Positions 24,201 through 32,935 of a stretch of DNA of 64,000 nt are shown here, piece after piece. A model generated the notes under the pieces. That model made no database searches, was not told the origin of the DNA, and saw only the letters and a program-made list of their open reading frames with translations. Position 1 is the first letter of the stretch; every line of letters begins with the position of its first letter. The stretch is from Cinnamomum chago (Eukaryota; Streptophyta; Magnoliopsida; Laurales; Lauraceae): assembly GCA_038049695.1 (NCBI GenBank), contig CP142453.1, forward strand, positions 14,822,001-14,886,000, written 5' to 3'. A program made the translations under genes and the position numbers.

Positions 24201-24386
24201 CAATTATAAGAAAGATCTACTTACTTTCTTAAGAGAATCCATTGTTGGCGTCTCGGCAACATGGATGCAATTAAACTTGTCGGGGTTGGCTTCACCCCAT
24301 CCATCCAACACCACAAATCCTATAGTCTTACCCTTAGGAAGCTTCGGGTGATCAGCTAATTTCCAAGAGAACTCAGAGGTACCCAT
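6279..24386 (-). CDS. iPGAM: 2,3-bisphosphoglycerate-independent phosphoglycerate mutase
   Basis: Cytosolic glycolytic enzyme (EC 5.4.2.12) that interconverts 3- and 2-phosphoglycerate. It belongs to the alkaline phosphatase superfamily and uses two metal ions, normally Mn. Nine coding exons: 24225-24386, 21952-22079, 21486-21636, 21178-21381, 12685-13109, 12045-12237, 8228-8323, 6812-6967 and 6279-6443. They sum to 1,680 nt, or 559 aa, the normal plant length, and every junction is GT-AG and in phase. The metal and nucleophile motifs are intact: VVLDGWGE with Asp28, [10 protein letters not shown] with the phosphoserine nucleophile Ser81, [22 protein letters not shown] (430-437) and TADHGNAED with Asp471-His472. 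The N terminus lacks a transit peptide, which fits the cytosol. The exon 3/4 junction reads QLLLLLKG where I recall relatives having QLQLLLKG, a one-residue change. The gene is spread over 19 kb because introns 4 and 6 are very long. Confidence 0.98.
6968..8227 (-). other. iPGAM coding intron 7
   Basis: 1,260 bp between exons 7 and 8, with donor AAG/GTATAT and acceptor GCAG. Half of it is the long-inverted-repeat element at 7445-8064. Confidence 0.9.
7445..8064. mobile_element. Long-TIR element (MULE-like MITE), 620 bp
   Basis: The two ends form inverted repeats of about 150 bp. The left end reads GGGAGGTTTTCAAAATAGTA and the right end, read inward, GGGAAATTTTCAAAAAAGTA. The match continues at roughly 80% to GCCCTTATG on both sides. 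The flanks are AAAAATTAG and AAAATTAAG, an approximate 9-bp target duplication. Long TIRs with 9-bp duplications are typical of Mutator-like elements. The 300-bp middle is non-coding. Confidence 0.75.
9090..9288 (+). repeat. Dispersed repeat, copy 1 of 2
   Basis: Shares long text with 42940-43231: AAAATATAAGT, then TATTTTGTTTTTAG, GGAATCTTTTTGACTTTTTG and TTTACTTGACT, with endings that both contain GCCAAAC. Same strand, moderately diverged. The copy at 42.9 kb has inverted ends, so this is probably a truncated MITE. Confidence 0.65.
9293..9390 (+). repeat. 48-bp tandem duplication
   Basis: Two adjacent copies with period 48, beginning TAGTTATTTCAGCTTTAGCA at 9293 and 9341. They look identical. 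It lies inside iPGAM intron 6. Confidence 0.92.
9977..10034 (-). mobile_element. Possible tRNA-derived SINE core
   Basis: On the minus strand, a TAGCCTCATCACAGTTGG block resembling a pol III A box is followed about 30 nt later by GCTGGTTCAAAGC, a B-box-like block. It differs from the main SINE family of this window. The ends are unclear. Confidence 0.35.
10212..10518 (+). repeat. 142-bp tandem repeat, 2 copies plus a partial third
   Basis: TCAACATGGCCAAGTTGAGT at 10212 recurs, slightly changed, at 10354. Both units include GTGTAGCACTATGGCT and TGTTCCAAATGGTTC. A third partial unit repeats only the CAATTGACACATTAG to CAAATGGTTC part at 10486-10518. The copies are about 90% alike. Confidence 0.85.
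12238..12684 (-). other. iPGAM coding intron 5, GC-richer insert
   Basis: A 447-bp intron, unusually GC-rich between about 12345 and 12650 compared with its neighbours, with a CGCGCGCCGCGCG palindrome near 12626. Open frames there overlap in several phases and resemble no protein family I know. The block could be a small insertion, but I find no clear ends. Confidence 0.6.
13445..13848. mobile_element. MITE in iPGAM intron 4
   Basis: The ends form an inverted repeat of about 30 bp: GCATGTTTGTTTACATTGCT at the left, and GGCATGTTTGTTTACATGTG read inward from the right, both continuing into AGTAAT. The middle has GT- and GA-rich runs (13568-13640). I cannot define a target duplication. Confidence 0.55.
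14189..14504 (-). repeat. LTR 1 (3'-most in element sense)
   Basis: A 316-bp LTR with TG...CA ends. It differs from LTRs 2-4 by several mostly C/T or G/A changes near its plus-strand start and middle. AATAAA on the minus strand is at 14310-14315. TATAAATA is on the plus strand at 14353-14360. Confidence 0.95.
14456..15295 (-). pseudogene. gag-like plus pol-tail frame, unit 1
   Basis: One frame runs from 15295 to 14456, broken only by a single TAA at 14807-14809. The first 162 residues match the Ty3-type capsid pattern: FLDLRQGEL, then [25 protein letters not shown] and [13 protein letters not shown]. The 115 or so codons after the stop end in [12 protein letters not shown] across the polypurine tract, the kind of text found at the C terminus of Ty3 pol. 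I infer that gag and the pol end were joined by a large internal deletion. Upstream, 15449-15646 is open for 65 codons but is unrecognised. Compared with units 2 and 3, unit 1 has Val for Ala, Phe for Ser, Arg for Trp, Glu for Lys and Thr for Ile at single sites. Confidence 0.75.
14505..14517 (-). other. Polypurine tract, unit 1
   Basis: Reads AAGTGGGGGAGAA on the minus strand, directly before the downstream LTR. This is the usual priming site for plus-strand DNA. The same tract is at 16063-16075 and 17621-17633. Confidence 0.9.
15734..15744 (-). other. Primer binding site, unit 1
   Basis: TGGTATCAGAG on the minus strand, two bases after the LTR end. It matches the complement of the 3' end of initiator tRNA-Met, the usual plant LTR primer. 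The same site is at 17292-17302 and 18850-18860. Confidence 0.92.
15747..16062 (-). repeat. LTR 2
   Basis: 316 bp, apparently identical to LTR 3. AATAAA on the minus strand is at 15868-15873. It ends in CTTTGCATCA, where LTRs 1 and 4 have CTCTGCATCA. Confidence 0.95.
16014..16853 (-). pseudogene. gag-like plus pol-tail frame, unit 2
   Basis: Same layout as unit 1, with the same single in-frame TAA (16365-16367) between the gag-like part and the pol-tail part. Its protein text is identical to unit 3. The Ty3-type capsid pattern is retained without frameshift. Confidence 0.75.
17305..17620 (-). repeat. LTR 3
   Basis: 316 bp, apparently identical to LTR 2. AATAAA on the minus strand is at 17426-17431. 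Confidence 0.95.
17572..18411 (-). pseudogene. gag-like plus pol-tail frame, unit 3
   Basis: Protein text identical to unit 2, including the in-frame TAA at 17923-17925. This is the 5'-most unit in element sense, directly downstream of LTR 4 and its primer binding site. Confidence 0.75.
18863..19178 (-). repeat. LTR 4 (5'-most in element sense)
   Basis: 316 bp. It matches LTRs 2 and 3 over most of its length but ends CCGCTCTGCATCA, closer to LTR 1 at that end. AATAAA on the minus strand is at 18984-18989. Confidence 0.95.
19609..19652 (+). repeat. CA-rich microsatellite
   Basis: A run of CACG, GCGCAC and then ACACAC units, preceded by a C-rich stretch. It is simple sequence inside iPGAM intron 4. 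Confidence 0.85.
20018..20379. mobile_element. hAT-like non-autonomous element
   Basis: Left end TAGGGGTGTTCATAGGCCAG and right end, read inward, TGGGGGTGTTCACGGGCTGG form an imperfect TIR of the plant hAT type. The interior is rich in GGGCC/GGCCC words, as common in this group. The expected 8-bp duplication is not seen (GTGGACAC against GTCCCACA), so the copy is old or its ends are slightly off. Confidence 0.5.
21637..21951 (-). other. iPGAM coding intron 2
   Basis: A 315-bp phase 2 intron with donor GG/GTAGGC and acceptor AATGCAG. Nothing else is visible in it. Confidence 0.9.
22976..23887. mobile_element. Harbinger-type non-autonomous element, 912 bp
   Basis: Ends GGGCACGTTTGGTAAACGG and, read inward from the right, GGTCATGTTTGGCAATGG, flanked on both sides by TAA (22973-22975 and 23888-23890), as in PIF/Harbinger insertions. 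The inside has direct repeats with a 204-bp offset (23324 and 23528) sharing GATTTTGCAAATATC and AAGATGAATCAACGGCTGAA, plus a more diverged earlier copy. A 16-G run is at 23733-23748. No transposase is present. Confidence 0.75.
23324..23640 (+). repeat. Internal 204-bp direct repeat of the Harbinger-type element
   Basis: The copies begin at 23324 and 23528. Both carry CAACGGCTGAAATTTTGGGA, a GCCGTT block, CTTCTTAACA and GGTTCAGATCTTGATT. The second copy is cut short near 23640. Confidence 0.8.
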
Positions 24387-24396
24387 CTCTCAGAAT

Positions 24397-25632
24397 CTAA
24401 AGATCACAATGATAAGGAAAAACATGATAATAAGTTACCTCAAAGCTGTTTTTAAATGTAATAACTACAGCCGTATGTAATGTCTAATCATAGAGGGGCA
24501 GTATTCCCTACGTCCTACGCAGAGAAAAAGCGTTTGCCACTCCACACCCAGATGAACATTCAAATTTAGAATAGTACATGTACTGGATATATAACTGGGA
24601 CAATCAGTTCACAATCTGCTGCATATTGGCACAAGCAAATACATGCAAAGAGAAATGGAGGACACTAACAAAAATCTAGAGCTACACATCAATCCAAATA
24701 AAAGCTAAAAATACAGAAGGGGGGAGATGGGAAGAGAGTCAAATCACAACCCACTCATACGAACAAATTCATAGTGTGTAATTCCAACAAAGTACATGAG
24801 AAAAGAAAGTTACACATTCCTCTATAATTAAAAAAAAAAAAAAAGAATCCATATGGAAGCACACCAAATTATAATCTCCTTCAAAAAATAACTAATGAGT
24901 TTTTTCTAGTCAACTACGCATTTTGGCAGCGAGAAAATCAAACACCACAGAAGCCAAGATCCTGTTTTGACCATCTTTTCTGTTCAAACATCATTACAGA
25001 AATCTGCAATGAAAATAACATGGGCAAAAGGAAAACAAACAAAAGAAAACAAAAAAAAACAGCCCTCCTATTGTTTGTTTGGATGTACCCCAAAATCAAA
25101 CAAATATCCAAAGCCACCCATAAATCTATCAACTATCGTCCAGGCCGGGTTCCTCGCGCCCCCAAATCACGAATGGAAGAAACAGACACCACCGAAGTAA
25201 GATACCGTTTTGCCGAAATAAACTAGTATCCCACCTATATATATCAGAACCATAAAAAATAGCGCATACCACTACTGCTCACGATTTGGGGTGCATCCAA
25301 ACGCACCCAAACTCATCAATTAAGAAAAAAACAAAAACAAAAAAGAGGATGACAAAATGAAAATGAAGTGTCAATAGCCAAATCCATTCATAAGCACAGA
25401 TCTTCAATCAAAACGCAAATCATTCATCGCAGCATAACAGAAACAAGAAAAACGAACGCCAAAAACAAAATCTGAAGGGGTTTTTTTTTTTCCTTCTAAA
25501 TTAATAAAATAGAAGATCTGAAGCAGGTGATACTGATTGAAGAAGACTACTAAGGCCAAGATCAGAAATTTCTTACAAAGAGTTGATACTGATTGAAGAA
25601 GACTAATAAGGCCAAGATCAGAAAGTTCTTAC
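24397..25632 (-). other. iPGAM 5'-UTR intron
   Basis: 1,236 bp from donor CAAG/GTAAGA (25632) to the acceptor CTTTAG (24397), ten bases before the ATG. A leader intron is common in plant housekeeping genes. The donor region is duplicated (see 25528-25639). Confidence 0.75.
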
Positions 25633-25639
25633 CTTGAGC
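25528..25639 (-). repeat. 56-bp tandem duplication carrying a second GTAAGAA donor
   Basis: TGATACTGATTGAAGAAGAC starts at 25528 and 25584, period 56. Both copies contain the plus-strand complement of GTAAGAA, so the leader-intron donor exists twice. The upper copy has CAAG before it and the lower CTTT, so the upper one is the better donor. Confidence 0.85.
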
Positions 25640-25692
25640 GAAATCTACAAGTCTTTTTCGTGAAGATGAAGAAAACGAAGATCGAATAAATA

Positions 25693-25738
<46 letters not shown>

Positions 25739-25800
25739 ATCTAAATAAAAGAAGAGAAGAGAACACGGGCGAAGGAAAAAAGGCGTGCGTGATGCTTGCT
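25633..25800 (-). other. iPGAM leader exon (5' UTR)
   Basis: Inferred untranslated first exon. It lies between the TATA-like site at 25828-25834 and the donor at 25632, and includes the CT-rich microsatellite at 25695-25734 in the sense strand. The exact start is inferred from TATA spacing, so the 25800 boundary is approximate. Confidence 0.65.
25695..25734 (-). repeat. (CT)n microsatellite in the leader
   Basis: About 20 GA units on the plus strand, read as CT in the transcript. CT-rich leaders are frequent in highly expressed plant genes. Confidence 0.95.
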
Positions 25801-25827
25801 CTCTTCGACGCCTAAGCAACCTAACTA

Positions 25828-25834
25828 CTTATAG
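25828..25834 (-). promoter_or_regulatory. TATA-like box of iPGAM
   Basis: CTATAAG on the minus strand, about 30 bp above the presumed transcript start and 200 bp above the leader-intron donor. The position fits; the site is assigned by spacing only. Confidence 0.55.
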
Positions 25835-27512
25835 CAAATAATTCTCAGTAGAATAAGTAAAAGCTGAGAGAGATTTGTAAATGGAAAACCCTAGTTTTAG
25901 AATCTGGTCCCTTTCATCTTTCTGTGTGCGTGGCCATTGGATTCAAAAATAAAGGGAAATTCAATACATAGAAATTCTGAGAATACATGGGAATTGTATG
26001 AGTTTTTATTTCTCAAAATTGTTAAAAGAGGATTTTACTAAAAGAAAAAAAACAAACCATAATAGATGCACTCTAAACAAAAAAGGCCGATTTAGTTTTC
26101 CTCGCACCAAACCAATCTTTCTGCCAAAAAAATCCTTCCTATGACCTTTTTGGTGCCGCATCTAGTAAGTTTTTTTTTTTAATTACAAAATCCTCTAGTT
26201 AAAATTAAAAAAAATAATAGTAAATTTTAAAAATAAGCATCACATTATTCTCCCATATCAAGCCATCACGACTTGCTATCTTCTATGAAAGAAAGGGTTA
26301 CATATATATCTTCAACTTATATCTTTCGCTCATTATATTTAAATAGACTTTTTAGTGGAACTCATTTGCCTATGAATCGTACCTATTTAATTTTTATGGA
26401 GTCTATGCGAACAAACAAGCCCTTGGTGTAATCTCATAATTTTATATTGATTATTTGATGAATTTTATATATTGGCATTTAATGATTCTTCTCGCTAAAA
26501 CTATTATTTATTTTCTATGGCATCTATGGTTTTTTTGGTTAAATCACGTGGCGTTTAAGTGAGAACGAGAATACACACATTCGACATTCCTTAAAATTAT
26601 GAATGTCATATGCTACTTCACCAACTCCCAAGTAGGCACTATAGTTTTGATTGAAGTGCAACTTTCATTATTTGGAAAATAAGTTAGGATAATGGTGTTG
26701 AGCAATTTTAACTTTTAAATGTGGAGCGAGAATGACTCCTTACCTGAGTGGTAAGGAGTGACATTTCTTACATGACTGTCAAAAATTTGAAAACTGTACG
26801 CCACCTCTTTCCGTGTGTGCAGACTTCCTTCCCATTTGCGTGGATTTTTTTCTTTTCCACTTGTGTGGGTTCCTTTTTCACTTGAGTAAGTTGTTTTCCT
26901 AGGTAGAGGCTCTCAATTAGGTCTAGGCCCCTTGGCTTGGTGGTAAAAAAAAAAAAAAAAAAACTTTTAAATGTGGAGCATTGATGTATTTATAGAGCTG
27001 ACTATAAATTTTTAGTGCCTTGTTTTGTAGGAAAAGTTGTGTTGATCACTTATAAAACTTATCACAATATGAAATATAAAAGAACTTGATCAATTTGATT
27101 ACAAGGATAGCTCTGATTGAATAATGGTTTTGACCCATCTGGATTCCAGAGATAGGCTCCATTATTGAATCTAAGATGATTGACTGTGAGAATTCTTGGT
27201 CCCACACTCAAAAACTTCTGATTTACAAGAGGCTCAAAGTAGATGAAAGTATTCAGACATGTACCTGTTTGGATGGTCATAAAAGCTGAAGAGCTGATGA
27301 AATCCCCAGTATATTCTTGCAGACTTTTCAAAACTAGGGTTGGGTGGCCACAGTATTCTAGGTTGGTCAGGTTTGGACTTTGGATTCATGGAACCGTGGG
27401 CACATGGACCCCCATAATTTGCAAATAAAATATCACCAAGATCACGCCAGGGGTTTTATATTGGACCGACGCACTAATAAAATCTTGTGTGGGCCCACTT
27501 ATGTAAGACGTT

Positions 27513-27691
27513 TTTATTTTATATTTTTTTTACTATCGGAGATTTCAACCCTTTGAACTATACTAATTTCTCAGGGCCCAGAGAGAAACCGAGCAAACTC
27601 CTTATTAGCTCCACTGTGGTAGTGCAGTTTTAAACTTACAACCACTGGATGCAAACTGTGATTTTAGGCCAATTGAACTATCTGTTGGGAT
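27513..27691 (-). mobile_element. tRNA-derived SINE, copy a, with target duplication
   Basis: On the minus strand: GATAGTTCAATTGG (decayed A box), about 30 nt later GTAAGTTTAAAACTGC (decayed B box), then a body with TGGGCCCTGAGAAATTAG and a CCGATAGTAAAAAAA tail. It is flanked by ACTTATGTAAGACGT (27497) and ACTTACGTAAGATGT (27693), a 15-bp target duplication with two transitions. This shows it is a retroposed unit. Confidence 0.85.
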
Positions 27692-27986
27692 TACTTACGT
27701 AAGATGTCATTGAGAGTAGAGTAGAGAGGTCCAGAAAAAGTTTATGATGTTTACTTGTGTGGCCCAAACTTCGTTTCTCACACAAAAAACTTCAGCCTAT
27801 CCATTTTCCTAATTTACTTGAACCATTTCCCAACTTAATTAGTGAAAGGGACACCTGTGGTGAATCCAAGTTCCAATCTCTCGGCGCTCTTGTCCTTTAA
27901 ACAATAATTTTGAAAGATGAATTGATAGGCAGCTATAAAAAAAAATTGAGACCAGAATCATCTAAGTGGACCAATTGATGTACCAT

Positions 27987-28011
27987 TATATATATATATA
28001 TATATATATAT
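27987..28011 (+). repeat. (AT)n microsatellite
   Basis: About 12 TA units in intergenic DNA. Confidence 0.9.
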
Positions 28012-28377
28012 TATTTTAGCTATTACATGTGAAGGCTGATAAACAATCCAAATCCCAACATTAGCCTAACTATCAGCCTAGGGTTATAGGTGCTTTGTCA
28101 ATGCTAGGGGTCGTTTATTAGTATTTTTTGTCGTTTGGATGACAATGGGATGCCCCCTACTATTCGGCTATCCCATGCTTCTCATGTACGCTCATAATTT
28201 GCACTCTGCTAATAATCATGGATCCCGGTGGGGAAACATGAAGTAAGTTGATACTAATATTTTGCGGCGATTCAATTCAATGGGAAATACTTATATTTTG
28301 CATTAAAAGTGGTGAGGCCGAATCCCCTGATGTTTTGTCATTTTGACTTAGAGAAATATTGAGTCAAAAGGAGGAGA

Positions 28378-28499
28378 AGTGGGGTTCGAAACTGCACTAC
28401 CACACTTGGGAGTTTACCAGGCTTTCCACTGGGCTCAAAGGAATTAATCCAGCTTAAAGGATTGGAAACCATGAGATAGTAAAAAAAAAAAAAAAAAAA
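28378..28499 (+). mobile_element. SINE, copy b, 5'-truncated
   Basis: Begins at the B box (GGGGTTCGAAACTGC) and runs through CACTACCACACT, GGGCTCAAAGGAATTAAT and GAGATAGT into a long A tail. The A-box half is missing. Confidence 0.8.
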
Positions 28500-28589
28500 C
28501 CACTGAAAATAAATACCCTTTCATATGGGAAACCCCCAACCCAACATAAAAAAAAAAGAAAAAAAGACCCTTACCCCATAAAGGAGTTA

Positions 28590-28906
28590 GAGCTTGTTTG
28601 GTATCTCTACTTTTTTTCATAGATCTATCTAAAATAGAGCCATTAAAAAAAGATGCTAAAATAATAAAAAAATGCATTTAGTAACGTACGAATCTATTTT
28701 AAATACATTGCCTCTATATTTTAAGACTCAAAAACTCTATTCTCATCTACTTAGTTTTGGACCATTTGAAATTTAGAGGATTTGCCTTTAAATGTCTAAA
28801 GCGGACAAAGTCTAGAATCTTATGCCAAACACTTTATATTTAAACCTCCGTCAGATTTAAATATTTAGAAAAATAGAGGCATAAAATAGAGATGTCAAAC
28901 ATGTGC
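28590..28906. mobile_element. Harbinger-type (Tourist-like) MITE, 317 bp
   Basis: Ends GAGCTTGTTTGGTATCTCTA and, read inward, GCACATGTTTGACATCTCTA (15 of 20 match). Flanked by TTA at 28587-28589 and 28907-28909, the usual Harbinger duplication. Non-coding. Confidence 0.75.
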
Positions 28907-29050
28907 TTATTCGCATTATAGGATTGGCTCTTTCATAAAAACAATATATATATATATATATGATTAAGTAATCTGATTATGGGCCTGCTTTAGAGTTCCA
29001 CATTTTTCTATGTCAAATCCTTGGAGGAGCCTGACTTTTGAATGGTATTC

Positions 29051-29114
29051 TGGATCCCAGGACAGCCTGGGATCCAACGGTCCCAGTGGGGACCGGGCCA
29101 GCACCCGGTCCCCA
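29051..29114. repeat. Two adjacent perfect hairpins
   Basis: Stem 1 pairs TGGATCCCAGG (29051) with CCTGGGATCCA, loop 4 nt. Stem 2 pairs TGGGGACCGGG (29087) with CCCGGTCCCCA, loop 6 nt. Both stems are 11 bp without mismatch, in otherwise AT-rich DNA. The function is unknown. Confidence 0.85.
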
Positions 29115-29638
29115 TTTTCGGGCCGAGTAGACATTTTCATTCTCTTTTTCTAGAAACAAGTAGACTTTTTTCCTTATTCTCCTGCTGTTAATTTTCAAGG
29201 AGGGGCGTCGGTTGAGGATCACGTGCTAGACCAGCCGACGCACAGTTTCTTTGATGAAATGTAACTACTCACCTTACTTTCCCACCATGCGGACAGGTGG
29301 CTCGGAGAATCAACTGTGAATATTCCTGACACGTGTATTTGCTTGTCACGTGCATGCTATACAACAGGCAAGAGGAAATGTCATCCTCAAAAGTAGTTGA
29401 AGGCCACTAATGGACCAGTTTCTGAGGGTGGTGCCAAAAATCAGTTTTCCTTGGAAACGGTTCACTCTACGGACTCTCCCGTGTGGCATTCTCTGATTGG
29501 TCTAAACAGGGGATCCCGATTCAAATCCACTTTTTTGACAATCTTTTCAGCATTTTCCATTTTCAAATGTTAAAATGTATTCAGATCCTCTCTCACAACC
29601 TTCATAGGTTCTCAATTTCCCATTTCTTGTTTTCCATT

Positions 29639-29937
29639 TAGGGATGTAAATGGGTACCCGATTTTTCGATTATTCAGAGGTTCCGACCTATTGAAAATCG
29701 GGTCTGGGTCCTTATTTAGGCCCCGATAAGTAAATGGGTTCGGGTCCGGTTCCACCTTGGTTAGGACCCGTGGACCCGATATATTACCTCAATTTTCGAA
29801 AATCTCTTATAAAAACCATATTTTTTTAATATCATTCTCTATCTAAATCCGGACCCGGATCCAGATACGTTTCATATATGGTTCTGGTTCTGGATCCACC
29901 ATGGACCCGGACCAAAACCGACCCGTTTACAACCCTA
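29639..29937. mobile_element. hAT-type MITE, 299 bp, perfect 8-bp duplication
   Basis: Ends TAGGGATGTAAATGGGT and, read inward, TAGGGTTGTAAACGGGT (15 of 17). The flanks are TTTCCATT at 29631-29638 and again at 29938-29945, a perfect 8-bp target duplication. The interior is rich in GGACCCG words. No transposase. Confidence 0.9.
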
Positions 29938-30740
29938 TTTCCATTGTTCATACTTCACAGTACACAGTTCGCACCCTTGAATAGCATACTCACTGGTCTC
30001 AAGTCCGCACTCATTAATTCACATGGTTATACATCATCATCATATTTGTTTTCACTGCTTCACTCATTTAATGAATATGTAAGATGTGAGAGTGGTGTGT
30101 AAATAAGGCTATTTTTATAGCTAAGTAAGTGTGAAATACTATCATATTTCCCACTCACGAAGAAAGTGCCAATACAAAATTTCACATGGTGATGCATTTG
30201 GTTATGCAATTGGCGATTGGATAAATCCCGTCCAACATTCTTTTTTTTTTTTTTCTTTTTCTATTCTTGTGGGGCTTATATAGGTAATCCATATCGTTTG
30301 ATATGTTTATTGAATTAATAAACCAAAGACCTTTAATTTTTTTTATCGTAAATCTTCCTAGATTTTTAATATTTTTTGGAAAAAATCTCTTAAAGATTTA
30401 GCATAAAGATATAATTTTCTACACTATTGCGGATCCCTACAATTCATGATCCAAAGCGTTCAATGGTCCTAGATAATGGGAGGTGCTCCTATGAGAGCAT
30501 CTCTCACCTTAATATGAGAGATAAAGGTGGGAGCCCTCACGAGCATCTCCCCTAAATAATAAGCAACAAGACGTTTAGTTTCATATTTTAAATCTTTATT
30601 GTTTTTGAGAAAATTGTAAAAAAAAAAAAAATCAGAAAACCAAATACATTTATAACCTTTGAATGTAGTCATTTATTCATGTGAAAATGGCAGTTTTGAC
30701 AAGCATGGTAATGCATATCACGTATGTAACATTTATATAT

Positions 30741-31145
30741 GAGCAATGCTTTCCTAAGCTCAAACTTAGGATAAAATATTATAAGCTCATGTTTAGAATA
30801 AAATCTTGTAAGCTCATGCTTGTAAGGCCCACCTTTGGTCCATCCAAATGGACCAAACACATGACCCTTCTAAATTGCACGTGTTTACCAACTTTCAGTT
30901 AAATCCGAATTTACTGGACCGTTGGATCGACTATGTATCGATCCGAATGAACTATTTACTATTAAACTTTTGGGCCCATATGGAGATGATAGAAAGCACA
31001 GTTGGGGCTGATTTTTTTGCAGAGAGGAAGATCTCAGGGAGTCCTTCAAGTCCCTCCACCCCCATCCCCATGTATGTCCCCAGGTGGGCCCCACCACATA
31101 CTTGAGCTTACTTTATCCTAAGCTTGAGCTTAAGAGAGCTGACTC
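30741..31145. mobile_element. Inverted-end element, about 405 bp
   Basis: The left end contains TAAGCTCAAACTTAGGATAA and the right end, read inward, TAAGCTCAAGCTTAGGATAA, with the outer GAGC/GAGT blocks also matching. The flanks are TATATA-type, so the target duplication cannot be decided. Non-coding. Confidence 0.6.
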
Positions 31146-32442
31146 ATATATATAAATTTGTTTTCCCATCCCATGTGAAAAGACAAACAAATCCTTAGGC
31201 CTAAGGACTCTCCCTTCAACCACCATAACCAAATGACACTTTAAAGGACTGGGAAGCCTCGAGTTGAGTCTTAACCAAATGCGTTCAGCTAAAATTGGGC
31301 TATGTTTTAAGACCTGTGGCCTGTGCTCATCCCTGTTTTGTTCCCATAGTTAATCGGGCTAAGTTAGGGACTATATATTCTGAAAGGCCCATTCCACTTG
31401 AATTATTAAAAATTAGGTTTACACATGTTTATTTACAAATTAGATAGCTCTGGGCTTGACATTTAGTACTGAATGGACCTGAATATAGGTTCTAAAATGG
31501 GCTGGCCTTTGACAAGCTTTTCAGTCCGAGCCAACCTGGGCCAAGAGCATTCCTGCCCCAAAGCTTAAGGAGGAGTACCTTGCCAAGCATTACTGTCATG
31601 CCTTTGGACTTAGGCCATACTTAATCGTCTGATGCTAGAATTGCACATTCTTGTTTTGCGGTGCGACCAAATAAAAGCTCCAAACCCTCTGAAAAGAAAT
31701 AATTTCTTGTGAAGTACATGATGAAATCATGGAAATCATGAATTCAATTTTTCTCTTCTTTTGCATGGAAAAGTGCCATATCAAACTATAGAAAAAATTT
31801 TGTTCAAGAAAAAACTGGACCATGTTGTGCTACAATGACGAATCCTTGGGCCCATTAATTTTAAGATAGAATATATGAGAATTGAATACATAGAAATTTA
31901 TGCAATAAGTAGTTAAAATTGAAGATCCAAGGTGAATATATTATATATAAAAATAAGCTCTCATTTACTGGAAAGTGAATCAAGGGAAGATGGAAAATAA
32001 ACAACCAGCCATCACCATAGTAATTCAAATACTAGGAAAGTCAAGGTCTCATCTATATTGCTACCATATTTCCTTCATGCCCCTCACCTCGTATCATCAT
32101 CACTTCACTTCTTTAACAGTCACTCTGTGCTTATTTTACTATGAATTACTACATATTAGAATCCTTATTTGACCAATAATCCTTCAGTTTCACCTTTGTG
32201 GTCCTTGGTCCGTCATTACTTTCATAGCTAACGAAGAAAATGCACCACTTGAAATGCCATGACATAGTTTCACTTTAAAATTACATGACTTGATGTTTAT
32301 TCCTAATAAACCATGATCCATAATCTTCACCAAGGGTTAGTGAGTCACAGCTCCAAACTTTCACGGGAAATGATGAAACTTGGCCAACTTGATCCTAAAC
32401 AGCTCTTGCATTATAGGGTTGATTAAGTTTGACCCAGCCAAC

Positions 32443-32590
32443 CCCAAAGGATAGCTCAGTTGGCCAAAGTACATGGTTTGCACTCGGAGGTTGTGGGTTC
32501 GAAACTGCACTACCATACTGAGGCTACATGGGGGTTTATCCGGCTTCCCTCTTGGCCCAGAGGGATCAATCGAGGCACAGTAAAAACTTC
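32443..32590 (+). mobile_element. tRNA-derived SINE, copy c (best preserved)
   Basis: GGATAGCTCAGTTGGCC is a near-perfect pol III A box. About 40 nt later comes GTGGGTTCGAAACTGCA, a near-perfect B box. Then ACTACCATACTGAGG, a body with GGCCCAGAGGGATCAAT, and a short A-rich end. It sets the family pattern used for the other copies. Confidence 0.85.
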
Positions 32591-32865
32591 AGGAGAAATT
32601 ATTAAAACAGATTGCTACTTTATGATTCTATATATGTATTTGGACCCATTTTTAACCAGATCCGGAAACTTTCTGAACCTAAGTAGGATTAATTAGACCC
32701 AGGGCCATGTACTCGGCATCAGTTCAAAGTTCAAGACCTTTCGGGCCCACTTGGTTAGTGCATTGGATCCCCAGAAATCGTGAAAAAGAATTTTGTCTAA
32801 ATGTGAGAAGTGGCTGACATCATCGCTTTTAGCCTACAAATGTGGAAAGAGCGTCGTACCAGAGA

Positions 32866-32935
32866 TTGATCCTTGGATACCTAGGTAAAATCCGGAGTAC
32901 TGCTAACCAACTGAGCAACCCCATGTTGTCAGCCA
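32866..32935 (-). mobile_element. Second tRNA-like SINE family, fragment
   Basis: On the minus strand GTTGCTCAGTTGGTTAGCAG resembles an A box, and GGATCAATCTCTGG stands where the B box would be. Related text (GATCGATCCTCGGTCTTC) occurs near 57010-57035, and a weaker match near 37050-37080. The ends are not defined. Confidence 0.4.

Larger units (their letters stand above)
22080..24224 (-). other. iPGAM coding intron 1
   Basis: 2,145 bp, donor AAA/GTAAGT. Its centre is the 912-bp Harbinger-like element at 22976-23887. The remainder is AT-rich and non-coding. Confidence 0.9.
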
